From: Prochlorococcus sp. AG-424-P23
GTDB taxonomy: Bacteria; Cyanobacteriota; Cyanobacteriia; PCC-6307; Cyanobiaceae
Assembly (NCBI GenBank): GCA_003210135.1
Contig: QCNK01000002.1
Coordinates: forward strand, 1 to 64,000
Length of the DNA stretch: 64,000 nucleotides
Reading direction: 5' to 3'
Below are positions 29,021 through 38,906 of the stretch, piece by piece. Positions within the stretch are counted from its first letter, which is position 1. Each line of letters starts with the position of its first letter. The notes beneath the pieces are model-generated. The model did no database searches. It was not told the DNA's origin and saw only the letters and a list, made by a program, of their open reading frames with translations. A program made the translations under genes and the position numbers.

Positions 29021-30541
29021 GTGCCCAACGAAATCTTTACAATTAATTTAAATGCTCAAGCCATTATTCCAGAGGCTTTTATCTTACTAGGCATTGTTGG
29101 GACACTTCTTGTAGATTTAGCGGGAGAAAAAACTGCATCAAAGTGGGCACCAATAATTTGCTATTTATCAATTGGTAGCTCTCTTTTAAGCCTGGCCTTG
29201 CAATGGACTAATCCAGTAAATAGTGCATTTCTTGGTTCCTTTAATTCAGATAATTTAGCAATCGCATTTAGAGCAATAATAGCTTTATCAACTTTAGTTT
29301 CTTTACTCATTAGCTGGCGTTACACAGAACAAAGTGGAAGCCCTATTGGCGAGTTCGCAGCGATAGTTCTTTCGGCAACTCTTGGAGCAATGCTTTTGTG
29401 TGGATCTACTGACCTTATAAGTGTATTTATATCACTTGAGACTTTATCTGTAGCGAGCTATTTACTTTCTGGTTATCTCAAGAGAGATCCAAGAAGTTCA
29501 GAAGCAGCTTTAAAATACTTGCTTGTTGGGTCAGCTGCTGCTGCTGTTTATTTGTATGGCTCCTCTTTTCTTTATGGATTAAGTGGTTCAACAAACTTAG
29601 CAACTATTGGTTTAGAGATTTTAAACAAACCATCCTTCATCACTTCTTTAGCTCTCGTATTTGTCTTATCAACTGTTGCTTTTAAAATCGCTGCAGTTCC
29701 CTTTCATCAATGGACTCCTGATGTTTATGAAGGATCACCTACACCTGTGGTTGCTTTTTTATCCGTCGGTTCGAAGACAGCAGGTTTTGCCTTTGCGATA
29801 AGAATATTAAGCACTACTTTCTCTTCATTCGATGAAGAATGGAAACTTTTATTCACTATTTTGGCCATCTTGAGTATGGCTCTAGGAAATGTTGTAGCGC
29901 TAGCTCAAACCTCAATGAAAAGGATGTTAGCTTACAGTTCTATTGGACAAGCAGGATTTGTAATGATAGGAATTGTATCTGGTACACAAGATGGTTTATC
30001 AGCTGCTGTTTTATATTTGGCTGCATATTTATTTATGAATTTGGGAGCATTTTCATGTGTAATACTTTTCTCTCTAAGAACTGGTTCTGACAGAATTCTT
30101 GATTACTCTGGACTTTACCAAAAAGATCCTCTCATCACGTTAGGTTTAAGTCTTTGTCTCCTATCTCTTGGAGGTTTACCTCCAATGTTAGGATTTTTTG
30201 GGAAAATCTATTTGTTCTTTGCAGGTTGGGCAAATCATCAATATCTATTGGTAATCGTTGGATTAGTTACTTCAGTTATATCTATTTATTACTACATTTC
30301 AGTTATAAAAATGATGGTAGTTAAAGAACCACAGGAAGCTTCTGAAATTGTCAAATCATATCCTGAAATTAACTGGAGTATTGTAGGATTGCCTCCCTTA
30401 AGAATTGCACTTTATACTTGCGTGGCAGTAACTGCTCTTGGAGGAATCCTTTCTAACCCTCTTTTTAAATTAGCCAATACCGCAGTTTCAGAAACTCCTT
30501 TCTTACAAGATATTATTGCTACTGCAAACAAGATTTCCTAG
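29021..30541 (+). CDS. ndhB: NAD(P)H-quinone oxidoreductase subunit 2
   Basis: A 506-residue antiporter-like proton-pumping subunit with about fourteen membrane segments and a GTG start. [46 protein letters not shown] and [19 protein letters not shown] are the conserved Complex I antiporter signatures. In cyanobacteria NDH-1 takes electrons from ferredoxin for respiration, cyclic flow and CO2 uptake. It is divergent from topA across 175 bases. Confidence 0.97.
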   Translation: MPNEIFTINLNAQAIIPEAFILLGIVGTLLVDLAGEKTASKWAPIICYLSIGSSLLSLALQWTNPVNSAFLGSFNSDNLAIAFRAIIALSTLVSLLISWRYTEQSGSPIGEFAAIVLSATLGAMLLCGSTDLISVFISLETLSVASYLLSGYLKRDPRSSEAALKYLLVGSAAAAVYLYGSSFLYGLSGSTNLATIGLEILNKPSFITSLALVFVLSTVAFKIAAVPFHQWTPDVYEGSPTPVVAFLSVGSKTAGFAFAIRILSTTFSSFDEEWKLLFTILAILSMALGNVVALAQTSMKRMLAYSSIGQAGFVMIGIVSGTQDGLSAAVLYLAAYLFMNLGAFSCVILFSLRTGSDRILDYSGLYQKDPLITLGLSLCLLSLGGLPPMLGFFGKIYLFFAGWANHQYLLVIVGLVTSVISIYYYISVIKMMVVKEPQEASEIVKSYPEINWSIVGLPPLRIALYTCVAVTALGGILSNPLFKLANTAVSETPFLQDIIATANKIS

Positions 30542-30557
30542 AAGAATTTTTCAATAA

Positions 30558-31244
30558 ATGTCTAAGAAAGTCGCAAGTTTAGAAAATATATCTAAAACAT
30601 ATGGGAAGGAAGATCTAACTGTTAAAGCCTTAGACAGCATAAACTTAGAAATTTATAAAGGTGATTATTTAGCTGTGATGGGAGCTAGTGGCTCAGGCAA
30701 AAGTACAGCTATGAATATTATTGGATGTCTAGATAGACCATCTGAAGGTGTTTATAAATTAAATGGTATACCTGTTGAAAATTTATGTGATGATGAGCTG
30801 GCGGAAATACGTAATCAAAAATTAGGCTTCGTTTTTCAACAATTTCATCTTCTTTCAGATGCAACTGCACTTGAAAACGTAATTTTGCCAATGATTTATG
30901 CTGGAATTGAGCCTGAGCAAAGATTAGAACGAGGAAAGAATGCGTTAAAAAAAGTTGGTCTCTCCGAAAGGATGAATAATCGGCCAAACCAATTATCCGG
31001 AGGTCAGCAACAACGAGTCGCTATTGCGAGGGCTATTATTAATAATCCTGCAATACTGTTGGCAGACGAACCTACAGGTGCATTAGATTCAAAAACAACT
31101 GAAGATGTATTAGATCTTTTTGACAAACTTCATGAATCTGGAATAACTATAGTTTTAGTTACTCACGAAGATGAAGTTGCAAATCGAGCAAAAAAAATAG
31201 CCAAATTCAAGGATGGAAGAATAGTTGAATTAAAAGTTAATTAA
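30558..31244 (+). CDS. ABC transporter ATP-binding protein, MacB/LolD/DevA type
   Basis: A 228-residue ATPase. Walker A is GASGSGKST, the signature is LSGGQQQRVAIARAI, Walker B is ILLADEPTGALD, and the switch His is in LVTHEDEVANRA. It belongs to the MacB/LolD/DevA subfamily that drives export or extrusion of lipids and peptides. No FtsX-like permease is adjacent, so the partner is elsewhere. It follows ndhB by 16 bases. Confidence 0.9.
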   Translation: MSKKVASLENISKTYGKEDLTVKALDSINLEIYKGDYLAVMGASGSGKSTAMNIIGCLDRPSEGVYKLNGIPVENLCDDELAEIRNQKLGFVFQQFHLLSDATALENVILPMIYAGIEPEQRLERGKNALKKVGLSERMNNRPNQLSGGQQQRVAIARAIINNPAILLADEPTGALDSKTTEDVLDLFDKLHESGITIVLVTHEDEVANRAKKIAKFKDGRIVELKVN

Positions 31245-31246
31245 AT

Positions 31247-31996
31247 TCAAAACCTTCTAATTATCTTTAGTTGAGTTTCATTTTCAATTCTTAAATTCCC
31301 GTTCGAATCAATATCTTTAATTTTCCATGTATTAGGACAATAACCACTAGGTAAAAATCTTTTAGTTAAATACTCATTTGCAGATTTAATGACATATTCT
31401 TGTTTGTTATTACATTCAACTGAATCATGAAAAGCTTTAAGAACTTTAGCTGTCCAATAATGTTGATTAATATTCTTAGTTTGAAGTACTTTTGATAATG
31501 AAATACCCTCTGATGGAGTGTAATTTAAAACATTCATGCCAAGTCCTATTCTTACATAGATAATTTCCTTACCTCTTGTTATCACTCTTGGTAAAAACCC
31601 AATCAACTTTTTTGAACCAAAAAAAATATCATTTGGCCATTTCAAACTAACATTTATATTCTCTTGTCTAAGCATTTCACATATCTTAATCCCTAATGAC
31701 AAATTAAATATTTGACTTGCAAATTCTTTTGAAAATATTGGGTAAGCTGCACTTAACCAAATCCCCCCTTTCGGAGAAACCCAAGTTTTTAAGTTTTGGC
31801 CAACCCCAGAGAACTGTTCTCTTGCAATTATTGCCACTGGCTGGTTTTTTTTAATTGCAGAATATCCAAGTAATTTTGTTAGCTCATTTTCGGTACTTTT
31901 ACATTTTATTTTATAAAGAAGTCTCCAACTTGGATATAGACCCTGAATCTTTTTTAAATAAAAAACTGTCTCAGCTGCAGATCCAATAAATTTCAC
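31247..31996 (-). CDS. birA: biotin--protein ligase
   Basis: A 249-residue protein. AREQFSGVGQNLKTWVSPKGGIWLSA is the biotin/ATP-binding loop (the GRGR-like segment here reads SGVGQ), and LKWPNDIFFGSKKLIGFL is the conserved catalytic stretch. It lacks the N-terminal DNA-binding domain of the E. coli enzyme, so it should be a ligase only. The expected target is the BCCP subunit of acetyl-CoA carboxylase. It is convergent with the ABC ATPase, 2 bases apart. Confidence 0.88.
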   Translation of the reverse strand: MKFIGSAAETVFYLKKIQGLYPSWRLLYKIKCKSTENELTKLLGYSAIKKNQPVAIIAREQFSGVGQNLKTWVSPKGGIWLSAAYPIFSKEFASQIFNLSLGIKICEMLRQENINVSLKWPNDIFFGSKKLIGFLPRVITRGKEIIYVRIGLGMNVLNYTPSEGISLSKVLQTKNINQHYWTAKVLKAFHDSVECNNKQEYVIKSANEYLTKRFLPSGYCPNTWKIKDIDSNGNLRIENETQLKIIRRF

Positions 31997-32026
31997 AAAT
32001 TCTTTATTAAAGCAACAAGCATCTTT

Positions 32027-32557
32027 TTGAAGATTAGACTAACTTTAGTCTTAATAAGTGAATTTTACAAATTGGACAAAAAGTATTTGCCAATAGTGAA
32101 TAGAAGGTATCCAGATCCATTAAAAAATTGTCTTGATAATTTCAAAAAATCATGGGGTGACTTAGATAAACTTTCTAAAATCAATGAAAACTGGAAGAAA
32201 TTAATCGGTTTGGAACTTTTTCAAGAATGCAAACCATTAAATATTGAAAAAAAAATACTTACTATTGCAGTAAATCATCCACAGTGGCGCCAAGCCTTAA
32301 TCTACAACAAGCATAAATTAAAAGAGAGGATCGAGAAAATTGGGATAACTTTGAATGAAATAAAAATAATACAAAATTATGAAATTAAAAATAAAAATAT
32401 TAAAGCCAATAATGCAAAGATAGTTTGGGCAAAGCATCCAAGCAGAATCCATCAAAATAATATGTGCATTTGTACTCTCTGTAATGCCCCAACTCCTGAA
32501 GGCGAAATCAAAAGATGGGGAAAGTGTTCTTTTTGTTGGAGAAAAAAAAATAACTAA
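32027..32557 (+). CDS. DUF721 (DciA-like) protein with C-terminal zinc ribbon
   Basis: A 176-residue protein; a TTG at 32027 is the furthest upstream start. The core (INENWKKLIG..LFQECKPLNIEKKILTIAVNHPQWRQAL) matches the DUF721/DciA fold, a KH-like domain. DciA proteins load or recruit the replicative helicase DnaB in bacteria lacking DnaC. The C-terminus adds CTLC and CSFC pairs about 20 residues apart, a probable zinc ribbon. That extension differs from the minimal DciA domain. Helicase loading here is an inference from the family. Confidence 0.75.
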   Translation: MKIRLTLVLISEFYKLDKKYLPIVNRRYPDPLKNCLDNFKKSWGDLDKLSKINENWKKLIGLELFQECKPLNIEKKILTIAVNHPQWRQALIYNKHKLKERIEKIGITLNEIKIIQNYEIKNKNIKANNAKIVWAKHPSRIHQNNMCICTLCNAPTPEGEIKRWGKCSFCWRKKNN

Positions 32558-32562
32558 ATGCT

Positions 32563-33264
32563 CTATTTGGCTAAAATTAGTATTCCCATCTGCCCCCCCA
32601 AAATAGTTCTATATTCAGCTTTTTTAAATCCAACTTTCCTTGCAATTCTTATAAGCTCATTTTTCTTTGGAAAATTTCTAATGCTTTTTTCAATATATTC
32701 GTACTCCGGACTTAAATTAAAAAGGCGAGAAATTGTTACTACAATGAATCTCAAATATAATTTCTGAAAAACATTAGATAAAGAATTTTTTGTTGAGTGA
32801 TTAAAATCCAGAAATCCTGCCCTTCCTTTATCATTCAAAAGATAAAAAACTTTTTTTATTCCTTCTTCAACATTATTCAAGTTTCTTAGTCCATATGACA
32901 TGCATATCCCATCATAATTTTTTGAATAATCATTAATTTCTAAAACATCTTTAATTTCCCACTTTATAAATTTATTTTTTTTTATCTCTGATTTTTTCTT
33001 TGCAATATTTAAAATATCTTCTGCACTGTCAATCCCAGTAATTGAACCACTTGGACTAACTCTCTTAGAAATTAAGAATGCTAAATCTCCAGTTCCACAG
33101 CATAAATCTGCCCAATCTTCACCATTTAAAGGTTTTAATAAATTAACTAATTTCCTTTTCCATAATCTGTGCAGCCCAAAACTTAATAGATTATTTAAAA
33201 AATCATATTTATAAGAAATTTTATTAAATATATTTTTGACTTCGATAGTTTTTTTGAATTTCAT
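32563..33264 (-). CDS. menG: UbiE/MenG quinone methyltransferase
   Basis: A 233-residue SAM methyltransferase of the UbiE/MenG family. Motif I is WADLCCGTGDLAF, and YDGICMSYGLRNLNNVEEG plus GRAGFLDFNHSTK are family-typical. In Prochlorococcus it is expected to methylate 2-phytyl-1,4-naphthoquinone, the last step of phylloquinone synthesis for photosystem I. It is convergent with the DUF721 gene. Confidence 0.92.
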   Translation of the reverse strand: MKFKKTIEVKNIFNKISYKYDFLNNLLSFGLHRLWKRKLVNLLKPLNGEDWADLCCGTGDLAFLISKRVSPSGSITGIDSAEDILNIAKKKSEIKKNKFIKWEIKDVLEINDYSKNYDGICMSYGLRNLNNVEEGIKKVFYLLNDKGRAGFLDFNHSTKNSLSNVFQKLYLRFIVVTISRLFNLSPEYEYIEKSIRNFPKKNELIRIARKVGFKKAEYRTILGGQMGILILAK

Positions 33265-33301
33265 TTTTAAATTTTAAGGTACTTTTTTTTGAGATAAATT
33301 T

Positions 33302-34072
33302 TTATTCATATGGTCTAATTAGAAGATTTTTCCCCAGGAGAAAAGTTTTTATTTCTTGTAAAGTAAGTTTCCTATCATGAAGTAATGATGCTAAAAGTGC
33401 TGCTGATGCCCTTCCTTCTTTGAAAACTTCATAGATATGTTCTAGAGAGCCTGCCCCTCCTGATGCAATTACTGGGATATCAACAATATTTGCAACGGAT
33501 TCTGTCAAATTCAAATCATATCCATTCTGTGTTCCATCACCATCCATTGAAGTAAGCAATATTTCCCCTGCTCCTAATTCTTCAACTTTCTTTGCCCAAC
33601 TTAATACATCTATACCAGTATTTTCTCGCCCTCCTTTTACATATACCTCCCACTCACCAACCTTATTAACTTTTCTTCGAGCATCAATTGCTATAACGAT
33701 GCATTGAGTACCAAATTCTCTAGAACTTTCAGAAATTAAATCGGGATTTCTTACGGCTGAGGAATTCAAACTCACTTTATCTGCTCCTGCCCTTAAAAGA
33801 TCATTAATAGAAGAAACAGAATCTATACCTCCACCAACTGTAAAGGGAATTTTTACTGACTTTGCTGTTCTAGAAACAAGATCAACCAATGTATTCCTAT
33901 TTTCCACGCTTGCTCTAATATCTAAAAATACCAATTCATCTGCACCTTCATCAGAGTACCTACAAGCCAATTCAACAGGATCACCTGAGTCTCTTAAGTT
34001 AACAAAATTTACACCTTTAACGACTCTGCCATTGGCGACATCTAAACAAGGAATTAAACGAAGAGCTACCAT
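33302..34072 (-). CDS. hisF: imidazole glycerol phosphate synthase subunit HisF
   Basis: A 256-residue TIM barrel. [19 protein letters not shown] carries the catalytic Asp near residue 11, [25 protein letters not shown] follows, and the second catalytic Asp is in [15 protein letters not shown]. It makes imidazole glycerol phosphate and AICAR with ammonia from HisH. It is upstream of menG on the same strand and divergent from the DUF2862 gene. Confidence 0.97.
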   Translation of the reverse strand: MVALRLIPCLDVANGRVVKGVNFVNLRDSGDPVELACRYSDEGADELVFLDIRASVENRNTLVDLVSRTAKSVKIPFTVGGGIDSVSSINDLLRAGADKVSLNSSAVRNPDLISESSREFGTQCIVIAIDARRKVNKVGEWEVYVKGGRENTGIDVLSWAKKVEELGAGEILLTSMDGDGTQNGYDLNLTESVANIVDIPVIASGGAGSLEHIYEVFKEGRASAALLASLLHDRKLTLQEIKTFLLGKNLLIRPYE

Positions 34073-34131
34073 TTTAGTAAAAATTGTCCAAATGCTGTTA
34101 ATCTTGCATAATAGCTTCCATTTTACCTCTT

Positions 34132-34356
34132 ATGGCTGAAACAAAATTATTACCCAAAATCGGTAGTAAAATTAAAATTAACATTAACAAAGTAAAAGAT
34201 AGACTACCATCTAAATTAATTGATCAAATATCCTCTAATCCAAAAGCCGTAATAACAGGCTATAAAATGACAGACGGCAGGAGTATTGGAATCACAGCGA
34301 AATTTCAGAATGGTGATCAAAACTGGTTTTTCCCAGAAGAAATTGAGAAAGGTTAA
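34132..34356 (+). CDS. DUF2862 family protein
   Basis: A 74-residue soluble protein of the DUF2862 family found in cyanobacteria and plant plastids (LPKIGSKIKININKVKDRLP, then GYKMTDGRSIGIT and GDQNWFFPEEIE). It resembles a small SH3-like beta barrel. It is 8 bases before chlG, so the two are probably co-transcribed, which hints at a chlorophyll or photosystem role but does not prove it. Confidence 0.78.
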   Translation: MAETKLLPKIGSKIKININKVKDRLPSKLIDQISSNPKAVITGYKMTDGRSIGITAKFQNGDQNWFFPEEIEKG

Positions 34357-34364
34357 AGAGTAAA

Positions 34365-35312
34365 GTGAATGATCCAAAACAACTTTTAGGAATTAAGGGT
34401 GCCTCTGAAACTTCAAGTATATGGAAACTCCGTATACAGTTAATGAAGCCAATTACGTGGATCCCTTTGATATGGGGTGTTATTTGTGGTGCAGCTGCAA
34501 GTGGAAATTTTGAATGGACATTTAGCAATGTTTTAGCTTCACTAGCATGCATGTTAATGAGCGGGCCACTTCTAGCAGGTTATACACAAACCATAAATGA
34601 CTTTTTTGATAAAGAAATTGACGCAATTAACGAACCAAATAGACCAATTCCTTCTGGAAAGATTTCAATTAAAGATGTAAAAATTCAAATCTGGGTATTA
34701 CTTATTGCAGGTTTAATTGTTGCTTTTCTATTAGATTTATATGCCAAACATAACTTTCCTTCCGTCTTACTTTTAGCATTAGGGGGATCTTTTGTTAGTT
34801 ATATATATTCTGCTCCACCTCTTAAATTAAAACAAAATGGTTGGCTTGGAAATTATGCATTAGGAGCATCGTATATAGCATTACCTTGGTGGGCAGGACA
34901 AGCCTTGTTTGGGAAATTAACTATTGTGACGGCATTACTAACACTTGCTTATAGCCTTTCTGGACTTGGAATTGCTGTTATTAATGATTTTAAAAGTGTT
35001 GAAGGAGACTCAAAGCTAGGATTAAATTCTTTACCAGTAGTATTTGGAATTAAAAATGCAAGTAGAATAAGTGCGGGACTGATTGACATTTTTCAATTAG
35101 CGATGGTTGTAGTATTAGTCATTATTGGTCAACACTTAGCCTCTGTAATTTTGGTTTTATTGGTAATACCACAAATTACATTTCAAGATATGTGGTTACT
35201 AAGAGATCCTCTAAAATTTGATGTCAAATATCAAGCAAGTGCCCAACCATTTCTTATAACTGGAATGTTAGTTACAGCTTTAGCGATAGGACATAGTTTT
35301 TTAGTTGCTTAA
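34365..35312 (+). CDS. chlG: chlorophyll synthase
   Basis: A 315-residue membrane prenyltransferase with a GTG start. The Asp-rich motif NDFFDKEIDAINEPNRPIPSG (split here as NDFFDKEID and NEPNRPIPSG) and NDFKSVEGDSKLGLNSLPVVFG are the ChlG signatures. It esterifies (divinyl-)chlorophyllide with a phytyl chain, the last step of chlorophyll synthesis. In Prochlorococcus the product carries divinyl groups. The 3' end runs into the PBP gene, whose likely GTG start is 1 base after the stop. Confidence 0.96.
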   Translation: MNDPKQLLGIKGASETSSIWKLRIQLMKPITWIPLIWGVICGAAASGNFEWTFSNVLASLACMLMSGPLLAGYTQTINDFFDKEIDAINEPNRPIPSGKISIKDVKIQIWVLLIAGLIVAFLLDLYAKHNFPSVLLLALGGSFVSYIYSAPPLKLKQNGWLGNYALGASYIALPWWAGQALFGKLTIVTALLTLAYSLSGLGIAVINDFKSVEGDSKLGLNSLPVVFGIKNASRISAGLIDIFQLAMVVVLVIIGQHLASVILVLLVIPQITFQDMWLLRDPLKFDVKYQASAQPFLITGMLVTALAIGHSFLVA

Positions 35313-35313
35313 G

Positions 35314-37083
35314 GTGCAAAAGATTAAATTCAAATCTTTTGTTTTAATAATTCCAATATTAATTTTTTCTGGGATATCTTTTTATATTTTTAGTTTAATA
35401 TTTACTACATTAAAATTTGATGTATCTAACAAGAAAGGTCCTAGGATAACCAATTATTCTTATATAATATCATCTTCAGATAATGAGATACTAAGCAAAT
35501 TAAGCCGCAAATTTGAAATAGATAATAGTAAACATAAAATTCCATTTTTTCTTAAACATTCCTTTATATCGTCTGAGGATAAAAGATTTTATAAACACTA
35601 TGGAATAGATTTAAAAAGCATTTCACGTGCTCTTATTCAAAATATTAGAAGTGGTTATGTTAAGGAGGGAGGCAGTACGATTACTCAACAAGTTGCCAGA
35701 TTACTTTTTCTAAATAATGATGTAAGTTTTCAAAGAAAAGTTAAAGAAATATTTTTATCTCTCCTACTTGAATTTAGATATAACAAGAATCAAATTTTAA
35801 AATTATATTTAAATAATATTTATTTAGGATCAGGAGCCTACGGGGTTAACGAGGCTTCCCAAGTTTATTTTGGGAAACTTATAGAAGAATTGACATTATC
35901 AGAGATCGCATTAATTGCAGGATTAGCTCCAGCTCCTTCAATTTACTCACCTTATCAAAATTTAGAACTAGCTATTAAAAATAGAAATAAAGTCCTTGAA
36001 TCAATGTATATTGATGGATATATTTCTCTTGCAAATAAGAATAAGGCTATTAAAGAGAAAATAAACTTAAACTATCAAAAAGCTGATAATTTTTTAGATG
36101 ATAAATTACTAATAAATTTTATTCTTCAGGAAACAGATAAAAAAATTGAAAATAAAAATGATTATAAGTTTTTAAGAATTAAATCTTCTATCAACAAAGA
36201 TTGGCAAGAAAAAGCCCAAAAAATATCAGGATATGCTGGGCCTAAAGAAATTGAGTTTGCTCTGTTATCAATTGAATCAAGCACAGGACTAATTAGGACA
36301 ATGATAACAAGCAAAAATCCCTCAATTAATGAATATAATAGAGTTATTAAATCTGTAAGACCTTTAGGTTCTACTTTTAAGATAATTCCTTATGCCGCTG
36401 CATTAATAGAAGGAACAAAATTAAAAGATAAATTTGAAGACTTACCAAGATGCTGGGAAAGTTATTGTCCAAAAAATTTTTCAGAAGACTATAGAGGTTC
36501 AATATCTTTGATTGAATCATTTAAAAGTTCATCAAATATTGTTCCAATATCAATAACAAAAAAAATCGGTTTAAAAAAGATTATTAATTTAGCGAATTCA
36601 TTTGGACTTGGTTATGAACAAGAGTTTGAGGAATTTCCATCATTAGCTATTGGCGCCTATGGAGATAATCTTCTAAACATTACAAATGCATATTCTGCAA
36701 TAAACAATTATGGGGAAATTCAAAGCCCTGAAATCTTAGAAAAAATAGAATCATTAAATGATAAATCAATTTGGGAAAACAAATTTATTTCCAAGAAAAT
36801 ATTAGATTTAAAAATAAACAAAAAAATAAATAAACTTCTTGAAAAATCTGTAGAAGAAGGCACTTCAAAAGCAGCCTCTATAAAAGGAAAGAAAATTTAT
36901 GGAAAAACAGGAACATCTGATGGAAATAAAGATCTCTGGTTTATTGGTTCCATTAATAACCTTACAACAGGAGTCTGGATAGGTTACGACGATAACAAAG
37001 AATCTGAATTATCTAGTGGAAATGCAGCTTATTTATGGAAGAAGTTCATATCTGAAATTTATAAAATTCCAATTAAAAAATAA
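35314..37083 (+). CDS. class A penicillin-binding protein (transglycosylase/transpeptidase)
   Basis: From the GTG at 35314 (a TTG at 35305 overlaps chlG) the protein has 589 residues. An N-terminal membrane anchor is followed by a GT51 glycosyltransferase domain: SSEDKRFYKHYGID with the catalytic Glu, GGSTITQQVARLL, and LYLNNIYLGSGAYGV. The transpeptidase domain has STFK (RPLGSTFKIIPY), SSN and KTGTSDGNKD. It polymerises and cross-links murein. It is shorter than PBP1a/1b, resembling a compact PBP1C-like form. Confidence 0.92.
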   Translation: MQKIKFKSFVLIIPILIFSGISFYIFSLIFTTLKFDVSNKKGPRITNYSYIISSSDNEILSKLSRKFEIDNSKHKIPFFLKHSFISSEDKRFYKHYGIDLKSISRALIQNIRSGYVKEGGSTITQQVARLLFLNNDVSFQRKVKEIFLSLLLEFRYNKNQILKLYLNNIYLGSGAYGVNEASQVYFGKLIEELTLSEIALIAGLAPAPSIYSPYQNLELAIKNRNKVLESMYIDGYISLANKNKAIKEKINLNYQKADNFLDDKLLINFILQETDKKIENKNDYKFLRIKSSINKDWQEKAQKISGYAGPKEIEFALLSIESSTGLIRTMITSKNPSINEYNRVIKSVRPLGSTFKIIPYAAALIEGTKLKDKFEDLPRCWESYCPKNFSEDYRGSISLIESFKSSSNIVPISITKKIGLKKIINLANSFGLGYEQEFEEFPSLAIGAYGDNLLNITNAYSAINNYGEIQSPEILEKIESLNDKSIWENKFISKKILDLKINKKINKLLEKSVEEGTSKAASIKGKKIYGKTGTSDGNKDLWFIGSINNLTTGVWIGYDDNKESELSSGNAAYLWKKFISEIYKIPIKK

Positions 37084-37092
37084 ATTATATTT

Positions 37093-38409
37093 TTAAGATT
37101 TATAAGAAATTATTGCAGAATAAAATCCATCACCAGGATAATCCAAGCTAGGTAAAATTTGCTTTTGGCTAACCAATTTTAAAGTTTTGTTTTTTTCAAT
37201 AAATCGTTCAATTAATAGATTATTTTCATCGGGACAAATAGTACAAGTTGAATACACTAAAGTACCCTCTTTTTTCAAAAGAGGAAAAATTTTCACTAAT
37301 AGTTTTTCTTGCAATAAAGTTAAGGATTTTATTTTTTCTTTACTTAAAGACCATCTAGAATCTGGATTCCTTGAAAGAGTTCCAATCCCAGAACATGGGG
37401 CATCTAACAAAATTTTATCAAAATAAGATATGAACTTGGGATTTAATTCAATCAAATTCGTAGCATCAGCCTTAAGGGTATTAACAGATTTCAAATTTAA
37501 CCTTTCTAAATTTGATTGCAGTATTTTCAATCTTTTTGCTGATCTATCTACAGCAAGGATTTCCGCACTATCATTTGTTAATTCTGCCAAGTGGGTAGAC
37601 TTACTTCCTGGAGCTGCACAAGCATCTAAAATCTTTTCACCTTCTTTTGGATTTAAGAGAGGTGCTATCCGCTGAGAAGATCTATCTTGAATTGTCCAAA
37701 GTCCATCACTATATCCAGGTAAATTTTTTATAGATCTTGGATTAGATTTTAAAGTAATTCCATTATGTAAATCTTTAATAATTTCAGCATCAATTTTATT
37801 TTCATGAAGTAGTATCAAAAATTTATCTAAATTAATTTTCAATTGGTTAATTCTCAAATCAATTGAAGGTTTTTTATTAAATGCCTTAATAATATTTTCA
37901 CCCTCGCTGTTGCCGACCCATTTATAAAGATCCTTCACAAGCCATAATGGAAATGATTCAAGATATGAAATTCTTTCTTTTTTATCAGAAGATAATTCCG
38001 GAAAAATTTTTTGTTCTAATTTTCTTGATGCATTTCTCAATATCGCATTAACAGTTCCCGCTAAACCATTTAAATCTGTTTTTTTAGCTACTTCTACAGT
38101 GGTAGAAATAGCAGCAGGAAATGGAATTTTATCCATTTTCAATATTTGATATAAACCTATATGTAGAAGCCACCTTAACTTTGGAGGCTGCTTTTTATGA
38201 GTAATTTTTGATGTATGATCCGTCCAAAGATCAAGAAATTTTCTATACCTTATACATCCAAAAGATAATTCCGTAATAAAAGCTATATCAAGAGGAGTAA
38301 ATTGATAATTTTTTAAAACCTTTTCAAGAGCATGATCAGAAAAATCACCAGAACTAACTTTTAATAAAATTTCCCAAGCGGCCTTTCTTTGTAAATATCC
38401 TATGCTCAA
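37093..38409 (-). CDS. rsmB: 16S rRNA (cytosine-967-C5)-methyltransferase
   Basis: A 438-residue protein. An N-terminal NusB-like RNA-binding domain (FSDHALEKVLKNY..DIAFITELSFGCIRYRKFLD) is followed by a Rossmann methyltransferase domain with LDACAAPGSKSTHL, LDAPCSGIGTLSRNPDSRW and the catalytic-Cys motif YSTCTICPDEN. This is the RsmB/Sun architecture. It is convergent with the PBP gene. Confidence 0.94.
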   Translation of the reverse strand: MSIGYLQRKAAWEILLKVSSGDFSDHALEKVLKNYQFTPLDIAFITELSFGCIRYRKFLDLWTDHTSKITHKKQPPKLRWLLHIGLYQILKMDKIPFPAAISTTVEVAKKTDLNGLAGTVNAILRNASRKLEQKIFPELSSDKKERISYLESFPLWLVKDLYKWVGNSEGENIIKAFNKKPSIDLRINQLKINLDKFLILLHENKIDAEIIKDLHNGITLKSNPRSIKNLPGYSDGLWTIQDRSSQRIAPLLNPKEGEKILDACAAPGSKSTHLAELTNDSAEILAVDRSAKRLKILQSNLERLNLKSVNTLKADATNLIELNPKFISYFDKILLDAPCSGIGTLSRNPDSRWSLSKEKIKSLTLLQEKLLVKIFPLLKKEGTLVYSTCTICPDENNLLIERFIEKNKTLKLVSQKQILPSLDYPGDGFYSAIISYKS

Positions 38410-38459
38410 AATATAATTTATTTTTAAAGATAACTTTAATATACAAAAAATTTAAAAAT

Positions 38460-38600
38460 TTAAACTACTTTTTCAATTGCCGAATTAAACCAAATAAAAA
38501 CTAAGCTAGAAATAACTGATAGATTAAATCCTAAAAAAAGAAAGATATTTAAAGAATAGATTATTTCCCGAAAAAAAAATTTTATCTCTTTTCTTGATAC
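38460..38600 (-). other. open frame for a small membrane peptide without a standard start
   Basis: The 497 bases between rsmB and the photolyase hold two minus-strand frames. This one is open for 46 codons but has no ATG, GTG or TTG in frame. Its translation is plausible as a membrane protein: a short basic start, REIIYSLNIFLFLGF, then a hydrophobic run and IEKVV at the end. A run of nine A (Ts on the coding strand) near the 5' end could hide a frameshift or sequencing slip, or an AUA/AUU start may be used. It may also be a decayed gene. Confidence 0.3.
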
Positions 38601-38621
38601 TTAATTAGTAAAAAAACTTAA

Positions 38622-38801
38622 TCAAGATTTCAAACGGCAACCAATATTGATAGTTCCTGCATCAAGCATTCTGCTTAATTTAATTGCTACGGATTCCTCC
38701 AACCTTGGGAAATTAGATTGATGGGTGGTTATCCAATCTAATTCAGAAAAAGTGATAATACCTGTCAAATTACTTTTTAAAAAAAGTGTTCCAATTTCCA
38801 T
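38622..38801 (-). CDS. small hypothetical protein, 59 aa
   Basis: A 59-codon frame with an ATG at 38801, in the long spacer downstream of the photolyase gene and on the same strand. The protein starts MEIGTLFLKSNLTG, continues ITFSELDWITTHQSNFPRLEE and ends with a Cys-containing basic tail. It has a balanced composition, unlike random AT-rich frames, and looks like a small soluble fold. I do not recognise a family. Confidence 0.55.
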   Translation of the reverse strand: MEIGTLFLKSNLTGIITFSELDWITTHQSNFPRLEESVAIKLSRMLDAGTINIGCRLKS

Positions 38802-38906
38802 TAGATAAATCTAATTTTTCCTAACTTAACATCCGTAATTAATATTTCGTCATAAAATAATATTCTTTTAATTTTTCAAAGACAAGTGTAGGTTAATACA
38901 CTTAAT

